Below are positions 43,934 to 55,109 of a stretch of 64,000 nt of DNA, one piece after another. The notes beneath the pieces were generated by a model, which was not told the DNA's origin, made no database searches, and saw only the letters and a program-made list of their open reading frames with translations. The stretch spans positions 496,001-560,000 of the forward strand of contig JANEZZ010002239.1 of the NCBI GenBank assembly GCA_026122225.1, in the 5' to 3' direction. Source of the DNA: Heloderma charlesbogerti. Taxonomy: Eukaryota; Chordata; Lepidosauria; Squamata; Helodermatidae. The position numbers and the translations under genes are program-made. Every line of letters begins with the position of its first letter. Position 1 is the stretch's first letter.

Positions 43934-45663
43934 TAGGGATGTGCCTCAGATTTGGAGAAAGCCAACAGAATTGAAGCTGGCCCAGAATAAGGCTTTGTTT
44001 CAGATTCGTGCCCAAAGAGGCACCAGACTTGATGTCTCCAAATGGTGTCTTTTGCTTTCTTTTCTCCAAATGCAGAGCAGGAGGAGGGGGAGGGACAGCA
44101 GCTGAGTGACTTTCAGGTTCACCTTGTAATCATAGGGCACATTTTACCAGGGCTCTCCAATCACTGTGCTTTGGGAGAGGATAAGGAAGGAAAAGTGAGA
44201 TGGACATTCTTCCAGTGCTACCAGGGTTCTCTATGAAAAAAGCCTTAAACTGGTTTTCAAGCATTGTAACTCCCTAGTCCCTGCACCCATCCTTCTGAAA
44301 CACTGCAGGTTCATTGCTTGAGGACACCTCTATGAGGTAGACCATTTTTACACAAATTGCCCAAAAAACTATGGGGGGAAGGAACGGGAAGCGAATCACT
44401 TCCTTCTCCCAAGCATTGAGGGAACCCTTCCACATGAACCACTGCAGCTATCCTGCTGAAACTTTGCAGGTTTCTTACTTTGGGACACTTCTAGGCAGCC
44501 TGTCTTTTTCAGAATACTAGTCCACAAGGAACATAGGGGGATAAGTGCATCCTCTTTTCAGTACCCTCAAAATGACAAGGCTGCTTGTGACGTACCTGCC
44601 TGGGTTCCACCTTCTCCCCAGCCTCTGCCTCTGAAACTGAGAAACAACCCCCTCAGGAAATGCCTGCTTTCACCTGGATCAGTTGTTCCCACTGATACCC
44701 AAGTGTCAACCCTTTTACTTTCTCTGGGTTCCAGAGAAACTCAATATGCTCAGTTGGTTCTCTCAACCCACTACAGGAGAAGTAAGAAGGAAATAGATTT
44801 AATAATGGTAGCGTAACACAATCAACACATGGGCGTCTGTATTTAAAAACAAACAAATAAATTTAACACAGGAAGAGATATGTTATTATTATTCAGTGGT
44901 GCTTGGTCCTAACTTCCCTACCTACTCTACCCCTTCTAAAATCCTATACACAAACCCCACTAACCAGATATTGCTTCTACAATTCCTAAATCCCTATCTG
45001 CTTAATTAACTGTCAATTCATTCCTTATATAACCACAGAATCCTCACACTTGCACAAGCCTCTCCCTTTCACTCCCTAACACATTATTAACCCTATCTTA
45101 CCCAGGTCACATTTAACAATGAAAATACATACATTAATATAATAGGCATAGGTTGCACAAAATCCCCCTGGATTTATCATTCTGAAATTTGGCAAGCTTG
45201 GTCCCCTCAGAAGGGGCAACTATCCCTGCAATTTTAATCAAATTCTATTTAAAAATAAAGTTATTTAGGACACCATCCTAAATAATATAGTGTCATCGGC
45301 AAACTTGGCCACTTCACTTCTCACTCCTTGTAAATAATAAGTTTTTAAAAATCAAAATATAAAGACAGATAGCACAGAGACACCTCTACCTATTTTTCTG
45401 ACACTAGGTGGGCATAATCCCTTCCCAAGGGCCTAATTTGCTTGCAAATATAATCCAATTCTGACCAAGGAAGAAAGGTATAGCCATTTTTTTAAATTTC
45501 CCATGATAGTCAATGGGAGGCACAAAGCCTTGGATTTCAGAATCTTGACTTGGGTTCAGTACACCAGTTGAAGCCGACAGATTCCAAATTTGTCCCAGCC
45601 AAAGTGGCCCATTTTCCACAGCACCAAATTGGGCTCCAAATCAAATATTGGGGCACACCTCTA
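43934..45663. mobile_element. Large hAT-like element without coding capacity
   Basis: 1730 bp, left end TAGGGATGTGCC and right end GGGGCACACCTCTA are inverted repeats. Flanks TTAATAAC (43926-43933) and CTAATAAC (45664-45671) match at 7 of 8. A small antisense CR1 scrap lies near 45265-45335 ('ctaaataatatagtgtcatcggcaaacttggccac'). No transposase frame is present. It probably derives from a hAT family by internal replacement. Confidence 0.75.
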
Positions 45664-45734
45664 CTAATAACCCTAACAGCCTGTAGTATAACCTTATACA
45701 ACATGTAACATTTGATTAGTGGTTTTCCCCCACA

Positions 45735-45822
45735 ATGCTATAAATGTCTACTCTCAGAAGTAAGTCTATTGAGTTCAAAAGGAATTACTCCCAGGTAAGT
45801 AAGTACAGGATTGCAGCCACGG
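45735..45822. mobile_element. Short Harbinger-like MITE
   Basis: Contains TCAGAAGTAAGTCTATTGAG, TTACTCCCAGGTAAGTAAG and GTACAGGATTGCAG. Same family as 38452-38541. Confidence 0.65.
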
Positions 45823-46704
45823 ACATGTATCTGATAATTTGCTGCTACTGATCTATTTGTAATATCTGCATGTTTAAAAGCATACTCCAAATCTTCCCAT
45901 TTCTACTTAAAACTGAGCTATTTTGAAAGCAAAAAACAGGAAAGGTTCAGTAGGATATCCTGCTGTTTTTAAGTGGCTTGGCTAGGAAGATTTATGTTGA
46001 AAAGTACCCTGAGGTTGGAGATAAAATAGTGCTCCAGCTCTGAAAATGAATTTGCTTTTTCATTTTCCTTGTCAAAAACCCAATATGTGAAAAAAAAGCC
46101 AAGGAGTAGGATTTGGCATAGCTGGAGTTTTGCCAACAGAATGACTAAATAAATACTGAACTGTTCTGTTAAGTGATATTCTTGCCCCCTGTGCCATGTA
46201 GGTAGAGTTATGCGAGAAAGAGAGCTCTCTGCCGTATTCAGAATTTTGGCTATATTCTCTTTCCCTGTTCAAGGCCTAAGTAAATATGGTGCATGGGATA
46301 GGACTAGAAGGAACTCAACAGAATCACGTTCTTGAAAGACAAACCAGGTGTGCTATTACGGGCAGTGGGCCACAATAGCTCCCACAACACCAATGGCTAT
46401 CATAGCGAAGTAATAGTTGCAATCCTGAACCCAGATGGTTGAAAGAAATCCCACTGACTTCAAATGGGATTCAACAGTCTTAACTTTGCAAGATTGGAGC
46501 CCATGCCTGGGATACAAAGATCTACTTCAGGTGCTCCCAATGGCTCAGGCACATACCATGGCAATTTTTAAACTTTTAAAAAAATTATTGAACAGACCCC
46601 ATCTCCTTCTGGCCATGCCATATTGCAAACTGCTTTTGAAACATTTCTCAGTTTCAAGAATTGCTGCCCATTTGCCATGGGGCATGTGTATTTGGCTGAT
46701 CATG
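45823..46704. other. Unassigned sequence
   Basis: No gene. A weak relative of the short Harbinger-like MITE may lie at 46415-46500 (GTTGCAATCCTG...GCAAGATTGGAGC). Confidence 0.35.
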
Positions 46705-46830
46705 AGTCCTGCTTTATAGAGGACTATCCTCTATTTGAGGGGCTGTCCAGTCCAAGTCCAGTTTAAAAATAAAGAACCATAAGAAGGCAAAGTAGGGGCC
46801 TTGAAGTGCCCATCAGAACGTTGAGTTCCC
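46705..46830. repeat. Interspersed repeat shared with 28300-28545
   Basis: See the common GTCCAAGTCCAGTTTAAA and AAGAACC...AAGAAGG phrases. Confidence 0.55.
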
Positions 46831-47605
46831 CACTGCTCAGCTGTTGGAAGGGGAATGGGGTCTGGATTTCTGGATTCGATCCTTCTGCTCCTCCTTCCTT
46901 AAGACATCTGATAGGTAGGATTTTAATGTTTTTGAAAGGATTCCACATGCACAAGCACACAGTTGCTGCACATGTGTGCTTTGGATTGGAGCACATATGT
47001 TTTCTTTTGAAACATACATGACTTGCATTTTTTTCAGCCTACATGCCATTAAAGCTTCAGTCTGACACATTTTTACTATTAAACACACACAGAGATGCAC
47101 ATTATTACTCTTTAAAAACCTGGACCCTTGGTTCAAACTAAGGGTCCATTCACTGCACCATCCTGTCTCTGATGGGGGACAGCCAGATGCTTCTTCTGGG
47201 AAACCAACAAGCCTTTCTCTGTTCTTTACACCTGGCTCTCTTCACACCTGACATTTTATCCCACTACAAACTGATCCTTTTGATTCCAAATCGTTTCTGG
47301 GATTTAGGCTGAAAGCTTCCCTCTGCTCTATACCTTTTCATGGCCGCATGGAAAAATCAGGACAGAAGGCTGGTCACTGGGTCCTGTAACATAACTGATG
47401 GCTCTGCTGGTCGCTCCACTCCTCTGCAGCAGAAGGGCAGCATGAGGGAAGTTGGAAGCCCTTGTAGTGACTTTAAAGGTGGAGGGAATCAAAGGAGTGC
47501 CTCCCTCTCTCCCGCCCTGGCATGTGTGCAAAGGAGTGGGGGAGGGAGTCTGGTTTTCATCTCTTAACTTGTGCTGTACTGTTTCCTTGCAGCCCTCAGG
47601 AAAGC
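46831..47605. other. Unassigned sequence
   Basis: No gene or element recognised. Confidence 0.4.
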
Positions 47606-47609
47606 TACG

Positions 47610-47790
47610 ACTTACTTCTGAGTAGACATAAGATTGTGCTGTAACTCTGTAACCCTAGGCACATTTACTTGGGATCAAGCCCCATTGAAGTCAATGGGAC
47701 TTACTTCTGAGCAAACATAAGATTGCACTGTAAGTCTGCAACCCTTGGCACACTTACTTGGAAGTGAGCCCCATTGAACTTAATGGGTGC
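47610..47790. mobile_element. Two adjacent short Harbinger-like MITE copies
   Basis: TTACTTCTGAGTAGACATAAGATTGTGCTGTAA and TTACTTCTGAGCAAACATAAGATTGCACTGTAA lie about 90 bp apart, each followed by '...ggcacA(t/c)TTACTTGG...AGCCCCATTGAA'. This is a tandem pair of the same repeat. Confidence 0.65.
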
Positions 47791-48074
47791 TCTGACTCAA
47801 CAGAGGACATTGCTTCTGAGCTTGGTGGGGTGGGGGATCAGATCTGTCTCCTTTGGTCGCAAGGAGACATTTAACTCTCTTCCCCCTCCGATCGAGAAAT
47901 ATGCTCAAGCATTTACATGGCAGGCATGAAGACAGCGCAGCCCACAGCCAACCAGACATAGCAGTTTCTTCCACTACTGGAGAATTTCACAGGGAGATCA
48001 TGGCACTGTTCCATGGGCTGGAAAAAATACATTTTTTTGCATTTGGGGAAAAGATGGGATAGGCTGGGGAAAAT

Positions 48075-48185
48075 GGCAGGAGATGCCCTGGAGGTTCACT
48101 GCATCATCTAAAGAGTCTGCAAACTTCTGTGAGAGAGCCATCTCAATAGCAGGATAAAAGCTCCATGTGAAGACGCCCATGGTGT
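48075..48185. repeat. Interspersed repeat R, partial copy 3
   Basis: GATGCCCTGGAGG...CATCATCTAAAGAG...CATCTCAATAGCAGGATAAAAGC...CATGTGAAGACGCCC matches the right half of 16960-17345. Confidence 0.7.
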
Positions 48186-48560
48186 GCTTTTTGTGATTTA
48201 TATGCAGGGATGATGTATGTGAGTGTACTCCTGGCTTGAGAATTGGTAAGAATATATCATTATTTTCACCAAATATCCACCTTTTGCAGGGGGCAGGGTC
48301 ACCATTACCATTACCATTCTTTACCATTACTTCGAAATCTAGAGAAAAAGTAAAAGAATTGACTGAGATAGTTATTATGATCATTACTCTGGCCTGAATG
48401 AGTTGATTAAAAAGGTTAACCGCCGTTTTTAAAATAAACACTTATCATCTATTTACACTACGCCACTGATGTCAGTGCTTATCGGGGCCTCCGTTGTTGA
48501 GGTACCCCTTTTAAGGAAGGAACTGCACTTTAGCAGGTCTTGATGGGAAATCAACATGCT
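48186..48560. other. Unassigned sequence
   Basis: No gene or element recognised. Confidence 0.4.
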
Positions 48561-48570
48561 TACATCCTGC

Positions 48571-48756
48571 CAGTGGAGGCTGGTGACTCCAATGTCAGTG
48601 GGGTAGTGAATCAGCTCCAGGTTTCAGTAGGAATTCTAAAGGAGCTATCCAAAGTGCTCTGCACTTTGGCTAGCTCCTCTAGAGTTCTGATGGGTTCTGA
48701 CTAAAATCTGGAGTGGATTCACCACCCCACTGACACTGGAGCCACGTCCTCCACTA
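48571..48756. mobile_element. hAT-like foldback MITE (CAGTGGAGGC), copy 1
   Basis: Starts CAGTGGAGGCTGGTGACTCC and ends with GGAGCCACGTCCTCCACT. The arms are complementary for most of their length. CATCCTGC flanks both sides exactly (48563-48570 and 48757-48764). 186 bp, no protein. Confidence 0.85.
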
Positions 48757-50199
48757 CATCCTGCACTGCACCCTATTTCACAAACATGATGGATCTGTGT
48801 GTGCTATGGATCCTAACCTGGCATGGTATCTCACACCTTCTGTGATGTGACATAAGAGCATCTGAGACTGAGTGTCTTCAGATATTTGTGGGACTGTGGG
48901 CTTTGTTTTGTTTTATCCAGGTTCTCCACTCTAGTTTCTTTAGGTACAGTATAAGAAGGAAGCCATGTTGAGACTATTTACTGAGGGGTGGGCTATACAT
49001 TTTGTAAATAAATGTAAGAACAGAAGAAGAGACATGCTGGATGAGAACAATGGTCCATCTAGTCCAGCATTCTGTTCACACAGTGGCCAACCAGCTGTTG
49101 ATCAGGAAAACACAAGCAAGACACAAGTACAACAGCACCCTCCTGCCCATGGTCCCCAGCAACTGATGTACACAGGCATACCGCCTCTGACACTGGAAGT
49201 AGCACACAGCCCTCAAGCCAAGTAGCCGTTGATAGCCTTGCCCTCCAGGAATTTGTCTAACCCCCTTTTAAAACCATCCAAGTTGGTGGCCATCATGACA
49301 TCCTGTTGTAGCAAATTCCATAGTTTAACTATGTGCTGTGTGAAGAAGTACTTCCTTTTATCTGTCCTGAATCTCCCCCCAATCAGCTTCATGTGATGAC
49401 CTCGGGTTCCAGTATTATGAGAGAGGGAGAAAAAAGTCTCCCTCTCTACATTCTCCACACCATGCATAATTTTGTATACCTCTATCATGTCTCCCTTTAC
49501 CCTCCTTTTTTCCAAGCTAAACAATCCTAGATGTTGCAACCTTCTCACATAGGGGAGATGCTCCAGCCTCTTGATTATTTTAGTTGCCCTTTTCTGCATT
49601 TTTTTCCAGCTCTACAATATGCTCTTTCAGATGCAGTGACCAGAACTGTACACAGTATTCCAAGTGTGGTCACACCATAGGTTTGAATAAGGGCAGTATG
49701 ATATTGGCAGTTTTATTCTCCATTCCTTTTCTAATTTTGCCTAACACAGAGTTTGCCTTTTTTACAGAAGCTGTACTCTGGGTTGACATTTTCACTGAAC
49801 TCTCCACCACAACCTCAAGATCTCTTTCTTGGTCGGTCACCACTAGCTCAGTTCCCATCAGGTTATACTTGAAGTTGGAATTTTTTGCCCCAATGTGCAT
49901 CACTTAACGCTTGCTTACATTGAATCGCACTTGCCATTTGGATACCCATTCTCCCAATCTGGAGTTCGTTTTGGAGCTCCTCACAATCCCATTGTGTTTT
50001 AACCATCCTAAATAATTTGGTGTCATCAGCAAACGTGGCCACTTCACTGCTCACTCCTAATTCCAGTTTATTTATGAACAGGCTGATAAGCATTGGTCCT
50101 AATACAGATCCCTGTGGGACCCCTCTATTACCTTCCCTCCATTGGAAGAATTTACCATTTATTTCTACTCTCTGCTTTCTGTTCTTTAACCAGTTACTG

Positions 50200-50723
50200 T
50201 GTCAGGGTTGCCTCTGAGCGCAGCGATTGGCAGAGTCGCTCAGAGTTTGAAAAGGAACCGCAAAACATGGGGGAGGAAATTTCTCAGGCCTGGACAGAGG
50301 TGGATAGGCCTCCTCAAGCTTCAAAGGCCCCTCTTCACCCATCCCTGTGAGAGATAGCAAACAGGGAGAAGGCGGGCTGGTAAAGCCTGAATTCTTAGAC
50401 GCAGATGCAGAGACAAGAGAGAAATGGCAGGGGCAGAGCTTAGGTGATCTGCCGATTGGTCCAGCCGGAACAGCTGCGCTTAGAGTCCTCATGAGATAGA
50501 GGCAGATCCCCACCCCCACCCCTTAATTTAGGACAGCAAGCTTGCCTGTTCCTTAAATGGAACTCCCTGAAGGTATTTCCTTTGTAGACTGAGGGTCACT
50601 GGCAATTAGCATCTGAATGACCCATTGAATTAAGTGGATTAAAAGCCTTGGAATTGAAGTCTCTGGTCTGTGTTTTGATATGGCTTTTGAAGTTTTACAG
50701 CAGGGGCAAAGGGAAACGTGACA
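50200..50723 (+). mobile_element. Solo LTR (family 1-like) with 5-bp duplication, inside CR1
   Basis: Starts TGTCAGGGTTG and ends AACGTGACA. TACTG flanks both sides (50195-50199 and 50724-50728). 524 bp, similar in length and start to 9956-10484, with ATTAAAAGCC in the place of the AATAAAGC signal. No internal region remains. A relationship to the other LTR is likely but the interiors differ. Confidence 0.85.
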
Positions 50724-51192
50724 TACTGATCCATAAGAGGACCTATACTCTTATTCCATGACTGCTGAGTTTGCTCAGGAGTCTTTGGTGAGGGACTTTG
50801 TCAAAGGCCATTTGGAAGTCCAAGCAAACAATGTCTACTGGATCACCCTTGTCTACATGCCTATTGAGACTCTCAAAGAACTCCAAAAGGTTAGCGAGAC
50901 AGTGCTTACCTTTGTGGAAGCTGTGTTGATTGATTTTTCAGCAGAGCTTGTCCTTCTATAGACTTACTAATTTTATCTTTAAGAATGCTTTCAACCAATT
51001 TACACGGAACAGACATTAAGCTAACTGGCTGTAACTTCCCAGATACCCCCTGGATCCCTTTTTAAAAATTGGTGTGGCATTGGCCATCTTCCAGTCCTCT
51101 GGTACAGAGGCGGATCTTAGGGACATGTTGCATATTTTGGTTAGAAGATCAGCAATTTCATATTTGAGTTCTTTGAGAACTCTAGGATGGAT

Positions 51193-52192
51193 TAGGTATG
51201 TACGAAAGTGACTTACCTGTTCGCAGATTCTGTTCGCGGTGGGGAGGAGCGCTCCGTCCCTCCCCCCGGAATCCTCGATGGAAGAGGAGGTGATCCGGTC
51301 CTCCACCCCGGAACCCTGCCCAGCTGGCTCTACTCCGCAGCGGCTCCGCGGAGCAGCCGGCCAGGGCCGTCTGCAGCTGGACTTCCGGCCGCAGACGGGC
51401 TGCTGCAGACGCAAATGGCGGCTGCTGTAGCGGCTGCCATTTGCATCCTTTCAGGCTGCCGTGATAGGCTACATAAGTATTTACGTAGCCCATCATGGCA
51501 TGCCCCCCCCCAAAATGGTGTATGCAAATGGCGGCGGCTATGGCAGCCGCCATTTGCATTTCCTATTTTTCGTCATTCTAGCCTATGTAAATATTTACGT
51601 AGGCAATTACGGCAACAAAAAAAAGGGGGGGGGAACCGCAAATAGCATAGTGGGCGCTATTTGCGTTTCTTTCTTTTTTCGCCGTAAAAGCCTACGTAAA
51701 TATTTACGTAGGATAAAACAGCGAGAAAAAAAAAGAATGCAAATAGCACCCACTACGCTATTTGCAGTTCCCTTTTTTTTCGTCGTAATTGCCTACGTAA
51801 ATATTTATGTAGGCTAGAACGGCGAAAAATAGGGAACGCAAATGATGGCCGCCGTAGCCGCCGCCATTTGCGTGCGCTGGTTGTTGTTTTTTTATTTGTT
51901 GGCTTGCCGTGATAGGCTACGTAAGTCTTATGTAAGACTTACGTAGCCTATCACGGCAAAGACCAGAGTGCAAATGGCGGCCGCAGCAGCTGGTCAAAAG
52001 ACCAGCCGCCGCCGCTGCTGCTGGTGCCACTGGAGCCGCTGCCGCCATCCAGAACATCCACCCCAGGTAAGCCTCGTCCCAGGGGGAATCCGCGGGGGGG
52101 GGGGTAGGCCATTCCGCCATGGATTTCGGGGGGCCGAATGCCAGTGCATTCGGCCTCACTGAAATCCATGGCGGAATTCTCCGCCATCCCTA
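51193..52192 (-). mobile_element. Foldback hAT-like element, copy 6 (E6), largest
   Basis: 1000 bp, ends TAGGTATGTACG and GCCATCCCTA, flanked by exact GGATGGAT (51185-51192 and 52193-52200) inside a CR1. Five AT-centred hairpins: 51458-51500, 51571-51613, 51680-51723, 51781-51824, 51906-51957. Four complete CpG-rich or ATAGC-type hairpins lie between them. Hairpins 2 and 4 are inverted copies of each other around hairpin 3, and hairpins 1 and 5 are also paired. The terminal hairpin with loop GAATGCCAGTGCATTC is at 52105-52178. Outward donor-like motifs: 51211-51219 (reverse) and 52064-52072 (forward). No protein. Confidence 0.94.
51906..51957. repeat. Perfect 25-bp-arm palindrome in E6
   Basis: Arms of 25 bp are exact complements with a 2-base centre (TG). 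Outer part GCCGTGATAGGCTACGTAAG. Confidence 0.97.
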
Positions 52193-52559
52193 GGATGGAT
52201 ACCATTTGGGCCTGGTGATTTATTTGCTTTCAGTTTATCAGTAAGGTTGAGAACTTCATCTTTTGTCACCACTGTTTGCCTCAGTTCCTCAGACTTCTTT
52301 CCTGAAAACATCCATTCAGGCACAGGTATCTGTCCTATATCTTCTGCACTGAAGACTGATGAGAAGAATTAATTCAGCTTCTCAGCAATCTCTTTGTCCT
52401 CCTTTAGTACTCCTTTAGCTCCATTGTCATCCAACAGTCAAGCTGCCTCCCTAGCTGGCTTCCTGCTTCTGATATATTTAAAACATATTTATTGCTGGCC
52501 TTGATATTGTTAGTGATATGCTCTTCAAAATGCTTTTTGGCAACAAATTTGGGGGGCTG

Positions 52560-52660
52560 TTGTTGCAAGATTCCTGCCTTGAGTAGGATCTTGGGCTAGA
52601 TGACCTCAAAGAGATGGACCTCCCATCTCTAAAACTCTATGATCTTATGAAGTCAATAAA
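52560..52660 (+). mobile_element. CR1 3' end scrap
   Basis: 'ttgggctagatgacctcaaagagatgg...ctctatgatct' is the classic 3' end of CR1 in sense orientation. Confidence 0.7.
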
Positions 52661-54495
52661 GTCAGGGGAGAAATGGTGTTCTTGAATGTATCTGAGATTC
52701 AAAATCAAAATATTATGAAGCTGGACCCAATCTGAGACCTAACATTTTAAGGTATACTGCAAAACACACTGGGGGTGGTTATATAAAACTCTATAGGTTT
52801 CACATACAGAACATCTCTGGGGAACTTCATGTTTTCTTTATCGCAGTGAAAATATAACATTGCATCTTGGATGTTCTCAAGCATGAGTGATATGCACATC
52901 TATCAAATGTGTAAAATTTCAAGGCAGTGATAGCCTGGATCTTGATGAGAAATTCAGAGCTATGCTGGGAGAAAATTTGGATTAATTAAGAGCCATGGAA
53001 TTTTGGCCCATGTCTATACTCTCTTTCTCAAATATAAAATGACACTACACTGATAATAAGACCATATGTTTGCACAGAAGTCTTCATTGCCTTCATTACC
53101 TAATGGATGATTATTTTAAGCTACAGGTTTTAGCTCTTTGTCTGACTGGCCAGTCACCTTTATGGCCCTCACCTCTACAGTATATGAGCCCCTAACATCA
53201 TGGCTACATTTCAGACCAGAGACTTGTAAAGCACTTTGCAAATATTACAAATGATGAAATATAAGTCAAACATCTGCATCATAAAAACCTACATTTCTTC
53301 AGCAGAGCTCCCCTCAAGATGTTAAAAGTACTTTGGTGGTTGGATAGGTTATATGGAGATCAAGAGTCCAAGCCAAAATCTCAGATATGAACACATTGAG
53401 ACATTGGGAACTGGAGTTGAACCCACATTTTTTACAATAAATCAGACCAAGGCCCAAGATTCAAATAACAATGAACCTTAGGGGGAATTCAGCTTCAAAC
53501 ACTACAGTCCAAGACACCTCCAATTACCAAAATTTTCTCATTAAATATATTAGTTTTGAATAATAAAAAAGTCCTAGTGACCTCATTGGTCTGCATGCTT
53601 GTCACATATTCCATTCTTGCAGATGTTTTGTTTCAGATAGCTTACAGTTGCTCCCCACAGCTCTCCTCTGACCATGCACACACCCCTGGCTTTTGCTTTG
53701 CATGCTCTTTGAGGCCCAATTCATACTTGGAAAAGACAACTGTGTGGAGGCAAGTCCACATGGAAAGCTGTTTGCATGAAGCCCATTTGATTCAGGCAAT
53801 TTTGACCATGCTGTTACAAATGATCTTCACAGGGAGTTGTTTCATAGAGATAGCTGCCTCCATGTTATTTCTTTCCTTATTTTCTTTAATTAAAAAAGTG
53901 ATGATCATGCTAGAGAATTCACATACAAATTGGGCCTTTGTGTTCGTTCAGCTTAGGATATGTCCACACTGCTGCTTTCTTTCATTTTAATTTGTCCCTA
54001 ATTCTTTGTCCCTTCATGTTCTTGTGATCTTTCGCTTTTGCAGCACCCACTTGTGATGATAAACACCGAAATATTGAGGGCAATGGACAGAGCAAAGGAC
54101 AAGTGTGCAACTTAAATCCACAGGCTGGGGCCTACTTGCTAGTAAATTTACTTTCTCACACAAGTTTCAGCCTGCCTTTTTAAATTACTGACTGGGATGC
54201 CCTATGTTTAAGAAGATTTACTTATGTGTAGGCACCCTAGCTTGCCACATCAACAGGAGACAAAGTTTCTTATTAATTTATCCCAGCATCCCAATCACTG
54301 ATGCTACCTAAGTCTATCTGGAGGTGTACCAGGTATTTCCAGTACATTCTGGAATATATATCCTGGAGCTGGGGGAGGGAACAGCAGCAAATATTCCCTA
54401 AAAAATCTACAGTGCTCTTGTGTTCAACTTTTTAGTTTTTTCCTGGATTATTTTCCTTATTCTCTGACTTTCCTATGTTTATTCAGCTTTATTTA
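52661..54495. other. Unassigned AT-rich sequence
   Basis: No gene or recognisable transposon. A 144-codon frame at 53556-53990 has no conserved domain that I can see and I treat it as chance. Confidence 0.4.
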
Positions 54496-54499
54496 ACCT

Positions 54500-54566
54500 G
54501 GTGCCCTCCAGGTGTGTTGGACTGTAATTCCCATCATCCCAGTTCAGGTTGAGGAAGGCTGTGCTA
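54500..54566. mobile_element. hAT-like MITE fragment
   Basis: ACCTGGTGCCCTCCAGGTGTGTTGGACT...CCCATCATCCCAG. Same family as 481-612. Confidence 0.65.
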
Positions 54567-55105
54567 ATCTGTCACACTCAATAATAAAACTTGAATGCCT
54601 TGTTATCACTTCATTTGCTTGCTAGTGCAAGGAGGGTCTGTAACTGCTCTGGCACTTGGGCAGATGAGATTGTCATTCCTACTCTGAAGAAAATCCAGGA
54701 GCTGCACTCGTCCATGCTCCCCTTGACTACACTGCTGGTAGCAAGCCAAGTGTCCTGGGGCAAAGGCCTCAAAGTCTGACTATTTAATTTCTATTTTTCT
54801 TTTTGTAGAACGTGGTGGATATTATCAACAATTGTTTTTAATCTGGAATAGCCTCTATTTTTACAGTTGTAGGGAACATGAGAGTCAGACAAGAATTATT
54901 TAATCACATTAGAAGCGAAAGCTTCAAAAGACCATGTTTCATCATGATTACAAATTACTGAAACAGAAATGTTAAATCAACATGTGAAAGTATACTAAGC
55001 AAATATACCAATTTTTTAAAAAAGAAAATTGTTTTGCTGTTAATTCCTTGATATTAAATTACTATGCCTCATTAATTTCTGTTATAAAACATTGTTACAT
55101 GGACT
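54567..55105. other. Unassigned AT-rich sequence
   Basis: No gene or element recognised. Confidence 0.4.
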
Positions 55106-55109
55106 TTGG

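Larger units (their letters stand above)
49013..52555 (-). mobile_element. CR1-type LINE (antisense), interrupted twice
   Basis: The 3' end at 49013 has the TTCTT-type tail in complement. Minus-strand translation gives HLPYVRRLQHLGLFSLEKRR and FTQHIVKLWNLLQQDV (49213-49599), FADDTKLF, the RT catalytic motif (49863-50093), and VPEDWKMANATPIFKKGS, the RT N-terminal motif (51016-51170). The 5'-most part (52193-52555) carries 'KHFEEHI'-like sequence. It is interrupted by a solo LTR (50200-50723) and a foldback element (51193-52192). Removing both leaves about 2.0 kb of CR1. It is frameshifted and not functional. Confidence 0.9.

Noticed and set aside
53556..53990. 144-codon open frame as a possible host gene or membrane protein
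   Set aside because: No conserved motif, no splice context and hydrophobic segments typical of AT-rich chance frames.
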